The translations under genes and the position numbers were made by a program. DNA of 64,000 nt from assembly GCF_003121985.1 (NCBI RefSeq), contig NZ_QEWP01000007.1:186001-250000 (forward strand), written 5' to 3'. Below the pieces are notes generated by a model, which worked only from the letters and a program-made list of their open reading frames with translations, was not told where the DNA came from and did no database searches. Each line of letters begins with the position of its first letter. Position 1 is the first letter of the stretch. Of this stretch, positions 25,717 to 34,642 are shown piece after piece. This stretch comes from Marinilabilia rubra (GTDB lineage: Bacteria > Bacteroidota > Bacteroidia > Bacteroidales > Marinilabiliaceae).

Positions 25717-27378
25717 ATGACCAAATACCAGAAGCATACCAGGTTAATTGCTTTAATTACAGTATTTATTACTTTAACCTCCTGCGATGTCTATTCTCAG
25801 CCAGACAAGGCAGAGCCTTCAGTAATCGGTTATCCTTATTGGGGTGAGTATCATAAAACTCAAATTTCTGATATAACAAATCCAGACTGGAAAACAGAAG
25901 ACATTGTAGTTGAGGGTTGGGATTGGTCACTACCTCCATCAGTAAAACCTTCTGTCAAATCGAACCTCTGCATTGCCCGAAATTTTGGTCTGAATCCTGA
26001 GAAGATAAAGCAACTTCCCGACATCAATTTTCTTTCCACCCCTGTGATTTCGCACTGGGTAAAATGGCGGGAATTAGAACCCACAGAAGGAAAAATTAAT
26101 TTTAAGCCATTAATTGAAAACATTAAAGCAGCCTATGAGAAAGGTTACGGATCGATTGTTCGTTTACATTTTTCAGCAATAGATTTTGCCCCCAAATGGA
26201 TTAAAAAATACAATATACCTATACGCAAAGAGCATAAAAAAAATCCCATTAAAACGAACTATGACGTGAGTCACCCCGAATTCCATAAGCTTTATTTGAA
26301 ATTCATAAAAGCTCTAGGAAAAAGTGGCATACCACACATGAAAGAAGTCAGAGGCTTATTTTTAGGTTATGCCTCACCCTCCAACGGAGATGAAGGCATT
26401 GGTCCTTATCATGAAAAGAATGCAAGTGCCAACGATACGGTTCCTCACGTAAGAGAACGCATTGATGCGTGGGCAAGAGCTTGCTCTGGGGTGGAACATA
26501 AAGTGTTCATGGGAGGTTTATCCAATTATGGGTTTAGCAAAGGATTTGGTATCAGGCGTGGATTTGTGGAGATGTATCTCTATCATATTCCTGACAAACA
26601 TATCGGTCAAAAGCTTGACGATGATGGCTATTTATACGTAGACGAATCCAATCCTGTAATAAAAAATAACCTTTTTCATGGAGAGGAAAACGAAGAGTAT
26701 GAAGAGAAATGGGCAACAGACTGGCGGAATTTCCGTTTCGGCCATTCGACAGTATCCTTTCCGTACCGCTATTTTACGGCTAACCTCAGATTGCTGCAAA
26801 TGAGATGCAATTATTTGTTGAATAATGAATTTTCCCTGTTGCCGGATATGCTTGCCTGGGTAAGCCTTGAATTGGGAAGAACAATAGAGGATGCCCCGGA
26901 TGCATGGTGTTTCTTAAGGGAAAGTTATATTAAAGAAGGTGGCGGTCAGCCGGTAAAGAATTTTGAAAGATGGGTATATCAGCGCGATAGCCTGGGATAT
27001 GAAACCAAGCCGGTTGCAAAAGTCGAACATCCCATTGAAATGTGGATGGTACAACCGGGAAAATACTATGATTACGTAGCCAGGCGGGGGCATAAAATTG
27101 GATTTGATGTAAACGACGCGTTTCTTGCATCAAATAAAAAATTTGCCGTTAAAATATCATATATCGACATGGGCATCGGTAAATGGTCCCTTGTTTACAA
27201 CGGAGAAAAAGGCATTGAAAAAAGAGGCATTAAGTGTGAAAATACCGGCAAAGTAAAAACAGCAACCTTTTTAATTAATGGCGACTTTAAAAACAAAACG
27301 ACTCCATTCGACCTGGAATTACACGGAGAGAATGGTTTTGAGCCAACTATCAGCTTTTTACGAATTGTAAAAATATAG
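25717..27378 (+). CDS. Lipoprotein resembling a clan GH-A glycoside hydrolase, family not recognised
   Basis: The 553-residue protein has a lipobox (LTSC, Cys near residue 23). The first 350 residues look like a TIM-barrel glycosidase: HWVKWRELEPTEGKINF is the strand-loop found in GH42, GH35 and DUF4832-type enzymes, and LFLGYASPSNGDEGIGPY lies where the acid/base residue is expected. The last 110 residues are a beta-sandwich. It is paralogous to the next gene in both parts. No exact family can be given from sequence alone. The context implies action on the PUL polymer at the cell surface. Confidence 0.7.
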   Translation: MTKYQKHTRLIALITVFITLTSCDVYSQPDKAEPSVIGYPYWGEYHKTQISDITNPDWKTEDIVVEGWDWSLPPSVKPSVKSNLCIARNFGLNPEKIKQLPDINFLSTPVISHWVKWRELEPTEGKINFKPLIENIKAAYEKGYGSIVRLHFSAIDFAPKWIKKYNIPIRKEHKKNPIKTNYDVSHPEFHKLYLKFIKALGKSGIPHMKEVRGLFLGYASPSNGDEGIGPYHEKNASANDTVPHVRERIDAWARACSGVEHKVFMGGLSNYGFSKGFGIRRGFVEMYLYHIPDKHIGQKLDDDGYLYVDESNPVIKNNLFHGEENEEYEEKWATDWRNFRFGHSTVSFPYRYFTANLRLLQMRCNYLLNNEFSLLPDMLAWVSLELGRTIEDAPDAWCFLRESYIKEGGGQPVKNFERWVYQRDSLGYETKPVAKVEHPIEMWMVQPGKYYDYVARRGHKIGFDVNDAFLASNKKFAVKISYIDMGIGKWSLVYNGEKGIEKRGIKCENTGKVKTATFLINGDFKNKTTPFDLELHGENGFEPTISFLRIVKI

Positions 27379-27497
27379 GATAAAACAAGTATGATACGGA
27401 ATACCAAAGAAGAACATGTATAACCTTCGATCATGCAAGTTTCCTCCCTCCCGGCCATTCAGGCATCAGACCAATAATTTAGAATAATTTTAAAGCT

Positions 27498-29318
27498 ATG
27501 AAAAATCCGCTTCTCAAAACAGCAAGATATCAACAAGCTTACCTTTACGGCTTAACAAAGTATGTTGCATCCTTCTTCTTGCTTTTAGTAGCCATAACCT
27601 CAAACTCCCAGCAAGTCTTTCCGGAAGATTCCTGGGGAGTTTATACCTGGGGGTGGTATAGCCCCAAAAATATTAACCCTGAAAAAACGCCAAATGTTAA
27701 GGGGGTCCCTACCATCTTAAAATGGATCGATTTAGAACCTGAAAATGGAAAGTTTGAATTTGACAGGCTGATAAAAAAGAAATTAGAGCAACTCCACAAG
27801 GATGATTATTACACTACGCTCATGGTTTGGGTAGCATTTTCAACAAAAGAAGTTACAGAAAAGGATACAACATGGGCTTTTACACCTCCGTGGTTATTTC
27901 AAAACGGCGTACCATTGGTCGAATTTCCTGCAACTGTAAATCCCCTTGGAAAAACCCTGACACGCTATTTTCCCTATTATCTGGATCAGGACTATAAGTT
28001 TTATTTTCATCGTATGCTGAAAGAGTTGGGTAAATACATCTCTAACTTACCTGAACATCTCAGAGAACGGATACTATTCGTTCAGAGTGCAGAGGGATCA
28101 ACAGGTGACGGGAAACCTTATAAAGGGAAACCAGTTGATTCTAAGTATAACATTTCTTCAAGTCAATGGAGCGATTACAGGATTGAAACCTGGAAGGTGC
28201 TTGTTGAGGCTTTTTCAAAAGATGGAGAACTCCAAATACCACTTCTTACAAATTACGATTCAAATGAAGAAGAACAGTATAAATGGATGCTGAATAATCT
28301 GCCCAAAGCAATTGGATTAAAAAACGGTATGTTTTCCCACGGCTATCACATCAGTGAGGCACAAGAGAGATTAGCGAACTTCATTGACTTTAGAAAATCT
28401 GTAGAGTCTGCAGGTAAAGTCTTTTTTGCACGTGGAGAGCAAGATGCAGAGTATAGAACTTACAAGTGGAGTACTCAAAACATTCCTCAGGGATTATATT
28501 GGTCAGCACTCTATGCTACACATGGCGGCTTAACGATGTGGAATGTACCATGGGAAGCATGTGATGATAAGGAAAACTTCCCGGCATTTGAACTTTTCAA
28601 TCGTTACGCAGCACAAACCAATCCTGCTACAGCAAGATTCGCCTTCTGTGCTTTACGGTCCGGCCTGGATGCCTCAGATACCATAAGATTCCCGGAAAGC
28701 ATTTACGGTAAAGCATTAAAGAAAAATCAACAGCGATACATCAATATTACCGCTGCATATAGTCAGTTTGGAGCACAGATGAGTGCCCCTGCAAAAGCCA
28801 CGGGAGGTGGTATGATTAATCGAAAAAGGAATGGATACAATGATGCAGGCTGGCAAATCCTGCCGGGCAATTATTATCGTCATTTAAAACAAATACAACC
28901 TGAAGCAACAAGTATTGGTTGGTGGAACATCGACACCAGTATCTATGGCCGTTTTGCGCGTGGCTTTGATTATTCCGATGGAAAGAATGCAATGTATTTT
29001 GACATCGTAGATGACTTTTTTGCCAACAACGCTCAGAAAGAAAAGTCCGGAATCAGGTTAAAAATCATCTACTATGAAGGTGATGAAGGCAGTTGGGAAT
29101 TATGTTACCATGCATCAGATCAAACCATGAAAAGTGCTATTGAAGTAAACAATTCGGGCGAGGACAAATGGAGTGAACAGATAATCACTCTGGATGATGC
29201 CTTATTCAACAACGGAGGAGAAAAAGGTGCCGACCTGATATTGAGAAACAAGGGGAAAACAAATTGTCGTTTTCATTTGATTGAAGTGGACAAAGGTAAA
29301 AGGTTCCGAAACAATTAA
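27498..29318 (+). CDS. Secreted clan GH-A-like glycoside hydrolase, paralogue of the preceding gene
   Basis: 606 residues with an N-terminal signal (about 1-40, ending in SNSQQ). Barrel signatures are TILKWIDLEPENGKFEF, ILFVQSAEGSTGD (candidate acid/base Glu) and KVFFARGEQDAEY (candidate nucleophile Glu). A C-terminal beta-sandwich has RLKIIYYEGDEGSWELCYHA. It shares layout with 25717-27378 but differs strongly, so the two may act on different linkages. No lipobox is present, so it is probably periplasmic. The assignment as a hydrolase is inference from fold-like motifs and location. Confidence 0.68.
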   Translation: MKNPLLKTARYQQAYLYGLTKYVASFFLLLVAITSNSQQVFPEDSWGVYTWGWYSPKNINPEKTPNVKGVPTILKWIDLEPENGKFEFDRLIKKKLEQLHKDDYYTTLMVWVAFSTKEVTEKDTTWAFTPPWLFQNGVPLVEFPATVNPLGKTLTRYFPYYLDQDYKFYFHRMLKELGKYISNLPEHLRERILFVQSAEGSTGDGKPYKGKPVDSKYNISSSQWSDYRIETWKVLVEAFSKDGELQIPLLTNYDSNEEEQYKWMLNNLPKAIGLKNGMFSHGYHISEAQERLANFIDFRKSVESAGKVFFARGEQDAEYRTYKWSTQNIPQGLYWSALYATHGGLTMWNVPWEACDDKENFPAFELFNRYAAQTNPATARFAFCALRSGLDASDTIRFPESIYGKALKKNQQRYINITAAYSQFGAQMSAPAKATGGGMINRKRNGYNDAGWQILPGNYYRHLKQIQPEATSIGWWNIDTSIYGRFARGFDYSDGKNAMYFDIVDDFFANNAQKEKSGIRLKIIYYEGDEGSWELCYHASDQTMKSAIEVNNSGEDKWSEQIITLDDALFNNGGEKGADLILRNKGKTNCRFHLIEVDKGKRFRNN

Positions 29319-29604
29319 ACTAAAAAAAGAAATTAAGCTATTGTTGTTACTACCCTTAAGGAAAATAAGGTCGTATAAGCAAGGGAAGCTCCAGTGAAAT
29401 AAAGCAAACTTGCTTCAATTCACCGTAGTTTATTTACCGATTTAAAAATCATACAATTCATGGCTTAACAAATAACTTTTAGGGGTCCTTATTTATATTC
29501 TAAAAGCTATGAAAGACAATTTGTAACTATACTTTGAAATATTATTACCCCATATTTCATTTATTTCAAAGTTAGATTTGCAATTGATTTTTAACACCTT
29601 AAAA
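29319..29604. other. Non-coding spacer
   Basis: AT-rich sequence after the glycosidase-like gene with no open frame of note. No convincing terminator, RNA gene or promoter could be identified. Confidence 0.5.
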
Positions 29605-29712
29605 ATGGAAAAACCAAAACATGTTAAAAGAATACCGTTAGGTTTATTAATACTGCTAATGTTGTTCTTTTTGTTTAAGTTTTTATATGAGCACAACATT
29701 TACCCTCATTAA
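29605..29712 (+). CDS. Possible small single-helix membrane protein (35 residues)
   Basis: The ATG at 29605 opens a 35-codon frame: basic N terminus MEKPKHVKR, one hydrophobic helix LGLLILLMLFFLFKFLY, and a short tail ending in NIYPH. The charge pattern is that of a small inner-membrane protein with the N terminus inside. No strong ribosome site is seen, but Bacteroidota seldom need one. It could be a chance frame in a 476-bp spacer. Confidence 0.35.
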   Translation: MEKPKHVKRIPLGLLILLMLFFLFKFLYEHNIYPH

Positions 29713-29794
29713 AATCACCCTGGAAGTATTTGCTTACCATGAATTTAAATTTCCCTCCAGATTGCCCTGAAGTTCATACAACTAAAATAAAGAG

Positions 29795-30667
29795 ATGAAA
29801 AATACAATATTTCTCCTTCTCACAGGCCTCATGCTAATTTCTTGTGGCACACCCACAGAAATAAAAGCAGAAACAAATAAGAAAAAAGTCTTTCTTTTTG
29901 CCGGTCAATCCAACATGGATGGAAGAGGAAACGGAGCCGAATTAAGCAAAAACGATTTGGAAAGGCTGGCCCTGATTTCAGACAGAATTCTTTTTTATTA
30001 TAATCATCAACCGGTTACACCACTTCAATTAACGACTCCAGGCAAATTTGTTCAGAAGAAATTCTGCTTAACCAAAAGCTTTGGCCCGGAATTGTTTTTT
30101 GGAATCGAACTGGCTGAGAAATATCCGGACGATGAGTTTATTTTTATAAAGAGGTCTGTAGGAGGAACATCTTTGTACGGTTGCTGGAATCCGGATTGGA
30201 GTATCGAAAAAGCAAGCCTGGTGAATGAACAGGATAAAGCCCAACTATATTCAGACTTTATTGAATATACCAAAAGCATTCTTGAAACATTCACCCCCAA
30301 TGAATATGAGATAGAAGGAATGTTATGGGTTCAGGGAGAAGCCGATAGCAATATTAAAAAAGGTGGAGAAAAACCAGCAGAAACCTATGGAGAAAACCTC
30401 CAAAATCTTGTTAACGCTGTCAGAGTAGATTTGAAAATGCCGGAAATGCCCTTTATCCTCTTTCAGGTTGGGAGCGGAAAGGTTGTTGAAGGGATGAAGC
30501 AAGTGGCAGATAATGACGACAAGGTTTTTATGATTCCACAATCGAATGATAAAGAGTCTCAGAATTTTTACGAACAGAATCCACCTCCAATTTTTCATTA
30601 CACCACAATGAGCATGAAAAGAATTGGCATCGAATTTTTTAAATTGTACGAAAAAATACCTGATTAA
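29795..30667 (+). CDS. Lipoprotein with sialate O-acetylesterase-like (SASA) SGNH domain
   Basis: The 290-residue protein has a lipobox (LISC, Cys near 17). The SASA domain starts with VFLFAGQSNMDGRG (nucleophile Ser in GQSNM), continues with GPELFFGIELAEKYP and RSVGGTSLYGCWN, and has the block V WVQGEAD. The C-terminal catalytic His is in PPIFHYTTMS, but the Asp normally three residues before it is Pro. The enzyme would remove acetyl or similar groups from sugars if the triad is completed otherwise. It sits between the glycosidase-like genes and a sulfatase. Confidence 0.8.
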   Translation: MKNTIFLLLTGLMLISCGTPTEIKAETNKKKVFLFAGQSNMDGRGNGAELSKNDLERLALISDRILFYYNHQPVTPLQLTTPGKFVQKKFCLTKSFGPELFFGIELAEKYPDDEFIFIKRSVGGTSLYGCWNPDWSIEKASLVNEQDKAQLYSDFIEYTKSILETFTPNEYEIEGMLWVQGEADSNIKKGGEKPAETYGENLQNLVNAVRVDLKMPEMPFILFQVGSGKVVEGMKQVADNDDKVFMIPQSNDKESQNFYEQNPPPIFHYTTMSMKRIGIEFFKLYEKIPD

Positions 30668-30793
30668 CAAATCCCCGCCAAAAGGCACCTTTAATCGGGA
30701 CTACACCTAAATAAGACCATAAGCCCTAACTACTGTTTTTTTATTCGAAGAAAGTACCGTCAAAATTAACCACATCAAAAAAGAATAGAAGTC

Positions 30794-32254
30794 ATGAAGA
30801 AATTACTAGGGCTATTAATGGGAGTATTAATACTTTCAGCATGCAGCCATTCACAAAAAGAAAAAAAAGAGACAGACTCTAAGCCAAACATCATTTACAT
30901 TCTGGCCGATGATTTAGGTTATGGAGATTTGGGTGTCTATGGTCAAACAAAATTTGAAACCCCTAATCTGGATAAAATGGCTGAAGAAGGCATGTTGTTT
31001 ACCCAACACTATGCCGGAAGTACGGTTTGTGCTCCTTCCCGAAGTTCATTATTAACAGGCCAGCATACAGGCCATACAGCCATTCGGGGAAATAAAGAGA
31101 TTATGCCTGAGGGCCAGCATCCGATGAGCGACAAAACTTTTACTCTGGCAGAAATGCTAAAAGAAGCCGGATATACAACAGGCGCTTTTGGTAAATGGGG
31201 ATTAGGATTTATTGGCACCGAAGGTGATCCTAATAACCAGGGATTTGATGAATTTTATGGTTATAACTGTCAGCGCCAGGCGCATCGTTATTTTCCAATG
31301 CACTTGTGGCACAACGGCCAAAAGGTAATGTTGGAAGGAAATGACTTTAAGGATACTGAAGTTTATTCTGGTGACCAGATTCATGAGAAGGCTTTACAAT
31401 TTATTGAAAACAAAAAAGATGAGACCTTCTTCATGTATTATCCAAATGTAATTCCTCATGCCGAGCTTATTATGCCCGAAGGGGAAATGATGAATAAATA
31501 CCGTGGGGAATTTGAAGAAACACCACATGTGGACGATCGTCCGGGTGCAGATTATGGCGATGAACCCTTTGAAGTTAAATATTACTGCTCACAACCGGAA
31601 CCCCGGACTACCTTCGCAGCAATGGTCTCTTTACTTGACAAGCAGGTAGGCGAAGTTTTAGCCAAATTAAAAGAATTAGGCATAGAAGACAATACCATTG
31701 TGATGTTTTCATCTGATAACGGACCTCACATGGAGGGTGGCGCCGATCCTGACTTTTTTGACAGCAATGGTGACTTAAGAGGATACAAACGCGACCTGTA
31801 TGAGGGAGGTATTCGCACACCAATGATAGCCTGGTGGCCTCATAAAATTAAAGCCAATTCAAAAACAGATCATATTTCTGCCTTCTGGGATGTGATGCCA
31901 ACGTTTGCAGATCTTGCTGAAATTAAGGCTCCCAAAAACATTGATGGCATTTCTTTTTTACCGGAATTACTGGGTAAAGAACAAAAACAGCATGAATATC
32001 TGTACTGGGAATTTCATGAACAAGGAGGGAAAAAAGCCGTTCGCAAAGGAAAATGGAAAGCAGTGAAGTTGAATTGTTTTGACGAAGAAAAGAGCACTGT
32101 TGAATTATACGATTTAAGTGTTGATGTAGGAGAGACCAATAATGTAGCATCCGAAAACCCTGAGGTTGTGAAGGAATTATTGGAAATAATGGAAAAAGCG
32201 CACACTCCTAATCCTGATTTCCCTTTTGAAGCAGATGTAGACAACAATTATTAG
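30794..32254 (+). CDS. Sulfatase (S1 family, formylglycine type), lipoprotein
   Basis: 486 residues with lipobox LSAC (Cys17). Metal ligands Asp39-Asp40 are in ILADDLGYGD. The sulfatase signature is Cys79 in VCAPSRSSLLTG, which must be oxidised to formylglycine. GKWGLGF, VMFSSDNGPH (metal Asp-Asn) and the C-terminal subdomain SVDVGETNN follow. It resembles arylsulfatase A-like enzymes that remove sulfate from polysaccharide fragments. The SulfAtlas subfamily was not determined. It probably acts in the periplasm or on the outer surface. Confidence 0.93.
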   Translation: MKKLLGLLMGVLILSACSHSQKEKKETDSKPNIIYILADDLGYGDLGVYGQTKFETPNLDKMAEEGMLFTQHYAGSTVCAPSRSSLLTGQHTGHTAIRGNKEIMPEGQHPMSDKTFTLAEMLKEAGYTTGAFGKWGLGFIGTEGDPNNQGFDEFYGYNCQRQAHRYFPMHLWHNGQKVMLEGNDFKDTEVYSGDQIHEKALQFIENKKDETFFMYYPNVIPHAELIMPEGEMMNKYRGEFEETPHVDDRPGADYGDEPFEVKYYCSQPEPRTTFAAMVSLLDKQVGEVLAKLKELGIEDNTIVMFSSDNGPHMEGGADPDFFDSNGDLRGYKRDLYEGGIRTPMIAWWPHKIKANSKTDHISAFWDVMPTFADLAEIKAPKNIDGISFLPELLGKEQKQHEYLYWEFHEQGGKKAVRKGKWKAVKLNCFDEEKSTVELYDLSVDVGETNNVASENPEVVKELLEIMEKAHTPNPDFPFEADVDNNY

Positions 32255-32593
32255 ATCTTTTCCTGAAAGGAAAACCTGGATGGGAAGTAAAGAATGAGCG
32301 ACTTAGGGTTTGTAATGAAATAAGTTGACAGTTCTAACGAAGTTCTTTTGTTCTTTACCGACTTGGAAATACAGCGAATAGCCAGCTATTTAATGGATTT
32401 TCAAGAAAGTTAAATGACAAAAGAAAAAGTTTAAAGCGTCAAGTTATTTCGGCACAATCCCTTAGTTAGAACAGTTTAAATTAAGAAGATTCATCAAATG
32501 AAACGAACATGGCAGTGATTGCCCCAATAGAGAATAAAAATAATCAACCATGTGAGTTCCAACAAACCAATAACTTAGATTAAATATTTACTG
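32255..32593. other. Non-coding spacer of 339 bp
   Basis: AT-rich sequence between the sulfatase and the esterase. No ORF, clear hairpin terminator or RNA gene was found. Confidence 0.5.
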
Positions 32594-34549
32594 ATGAATA
32601 ACCTAAAGACATTTTTCACCCTGTTTACAATAGCATTTAGTACCCAGTTAAGTTTTGCTAATGTAAGTGTTGCAAATATATTTTCTGACAATATGGTTTT
32701 GCAACGTAATTTGAATGTGAAAGTCTGGGGAAAGGCCGATCCCGGGGAAAAACTGACTGTTAGTTTTAACGGACAAAAAATAAAAACCAAAGCAGATAAA
32801 GCCGGAGAATGGTCAGTGGTACTTAAGCCTATGAAAGCGGGAGGACCTTTTAATATGACTATTCAGGGTAAGAATGAAATGGTGCTCAGGAATATTTTAG
32901 TGGGCGATGTTTGGTTGTGTTCCGGACAATCCAATATGCAATGGCCGGTGTTCCGTTCAAACAATGCTGAAAAGGAAATAGAGAACGCCAATCACCCGCA
33001 AATAAGATTATTCTCAGTCCCTAAAGAAATAAGCAATGCGCCTCGTTCTGAAATGTCCCATGCATCGTGGCAAATATGCACCCGGGAAAGTGTAAAAGAC
33101 TTCTCGGCGGTTGGGTATTTTTTTGGCAGAGATTTGCAGCAAGAATTGGGGGTGCCGGTCGGGCTTATAAACTCCACCTGGGGCGGGACTTGTGTTGAAA
33201 CATGGACTTCAAAAGAAGCAATCACTCAACTTCCAAAATATGAAGATTTTGGTGAAAGAATCGATAATTTCGATCCGGAAGAAGTTGTAAAAAGAGATAA
33301 AAACACTCTGCGAGATGCCTTAGGCAGTTTACCTGAAAATGAAACCGGACTGGAAGAGCAATGGATGGCACCTGCCTATGACCGAACTGACTGGAAAACC
33401 ATGAACTTACCTGCTTTTTGGGAAAGTAAGGGATACAATTTATTAGATGGAATTGTATGGTTTAGCTATGAAATCAATCTGGATTCCGAAGATATAGGTA
33501 ATAAAGCGAGCTTGCATCTGGGTAAAATTGCCAATTCAGATATCACCTGGATAAATGGTCAAAAAGTGGGTGCGATGAATATGTCCGGCAAAGTCGACCG
33601 GGTTTATACCATTCCTGAAAATATTCTGAAATCCGGCAAGAACAACATCTCAATAAGGGTAGACAATAAATGGGGGCGTGGGGGATTTCTTAGCAATAGC
33701 GATAAATTTTTCATCAGCCTGGGTGATAAAGTTATTTCGCTTAAGGGAAAATGGAAGTTTAAGGCAGACAAGGTTTATGACAAATTCAAGGCATCGCCAA
33801 ACGAGGTTCCCGGCCTATTGTACAATGCCATGATAAATCCCCTGATTCCTTACGGTATAAAAGGGGTAATCTGGTACCAGGGAGAAGCCAATGCCCGCCG
33901 GGCAAAAGAATACGCTACTACCTTCCCTAATATGATTAACAATTGGCGTGAAAACTGGCAACAAGGTGATTTTCCATTTCTGTTTGTCCAGCTTGCTAAC
34001 TTCATGAAACCAAAAGCTCATCCCGGCAACGACAATTGGGCAGAACTTCGTGAATCCCAGTCAAAAACATTAAGTCTTAATAATACAGGAATGGCAGTAG
34101 CCATTGATATTGGGGAAGCTGATGATATTCATCCAAAAAACAAACAAGAAGTTGGAAGGAGATTAATGTTATCTGCCCTTAAGGTGGCTTACGGTAAGGA
34201 CATTGTTCATTCCGGGCCTATCTATAAGTCCATGCAAATCAAAAATGGTAAAGCCATTATAAGTTTCGATCACATTGGCTCGGGCCTCCTGGTTAAAAGT
34301 AAACATGGCTATATCAATGAATTTGAAATTGCAGGAAAAGACAAGAAGTTCTATTGGGCTAAAGCCGAGCAAATTGGCGACAAAGTCATTGTCTGGTCAG
34401 ACAAAGTGAAAGATCCGGTAGCCGTTCGTTTTGGATGGTCGAGTAATCCTTCCGAGCTTAACCTATACAATAAAGAAGGACTACCAGCCTCTCCTTTTAG
34501 AACAGATAATTGGAAAGGCGTTACGGATGGTTTGTCTTTTGATGATTGA
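32594..34549 (+). CDS. Sialate O-acetylesterase-like carbohydrate esterase, multidomain
   Basis: The 651-residue protein has a signal peptide ending LSFA (about 22). An N-terminal beta-sandwich holds [13 protein letters not shown] and [11 protein letters not shown], the usual opening of the family. A split SGNH domain has the nucleophile in [14 protein letters not shown], an inserted beta-sandwich (about 250-390, WFSYEINL), then [13 protein letters not shown] and the catalytic Asp-His in [13 protein letters not shown]. All catalytic blocks are present, so it should be an active esterase. Family members remove O-acetyl from sialic acid or from plant and algal glycans; here probably the PUL polymer. 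Confidence 0.9.
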   Translation: MNNLKTFFTLFTIAFSTQLSFANVSVANIFSDNMVLQRNLNVKVWGKADPGEKLTVSFNGQKIKTKADKAGEWSVVLKPMKAGGPFNMTIQGKNEMVLRNILVGDVWLCSGQSNMQWPVFRSNNAEKEIENANHPQIRLFSVPKEISNAPRSEMSHASWQICTRESVKDFSAVGYFFGRDLQQELGVPVGLINSTWGGTCVETWTSKEAITQLPKYEDFGERIDNFDPEEVVKRDKNTLRDALGSLPENETGLEEQWMAPAYDRTDWKTMNLPAFWESKGYNLLDGIVWFSYEINLDSEDIGNKASLHLGKIANSDITWINGQKVGAMNMSGKVDRVYTIPENILKSGKNNISIRVDNKWGRGGFLSNSDKFFISLGDKVISLKGKWKFKADKVYDKFKASPNEVPGLLYNAMINPLIPYGIKGVIWYQGEANARRAKEYATTFPNMINNWRENWQQGDFPFLFVQLANFMKPKAHPGNDNWAELRESQSKTLSLNNTGMAVAIDIGEADDIHPKNKQEVGRRLMLSALKVAYGKDIVHSGPIYKSMQIKNGKAIISFDHIGSGLLVKSKHGYINEFEIAGKDKKFYWAKAEQIGDKVIVWSDKVKDPVAVRFGWSSNPSELNLYNKEGLPASPFRTDNWKGVTDGLSFDD

Positions 34550-34642
34550 TAAATTGACTTAATAAGGAGAAAATCACCCGGGCTGATAATTTAGAAAAAG
34601 ATTATCAGTCCATTTCCATTTAACAATCTAACAAGTCTAATT

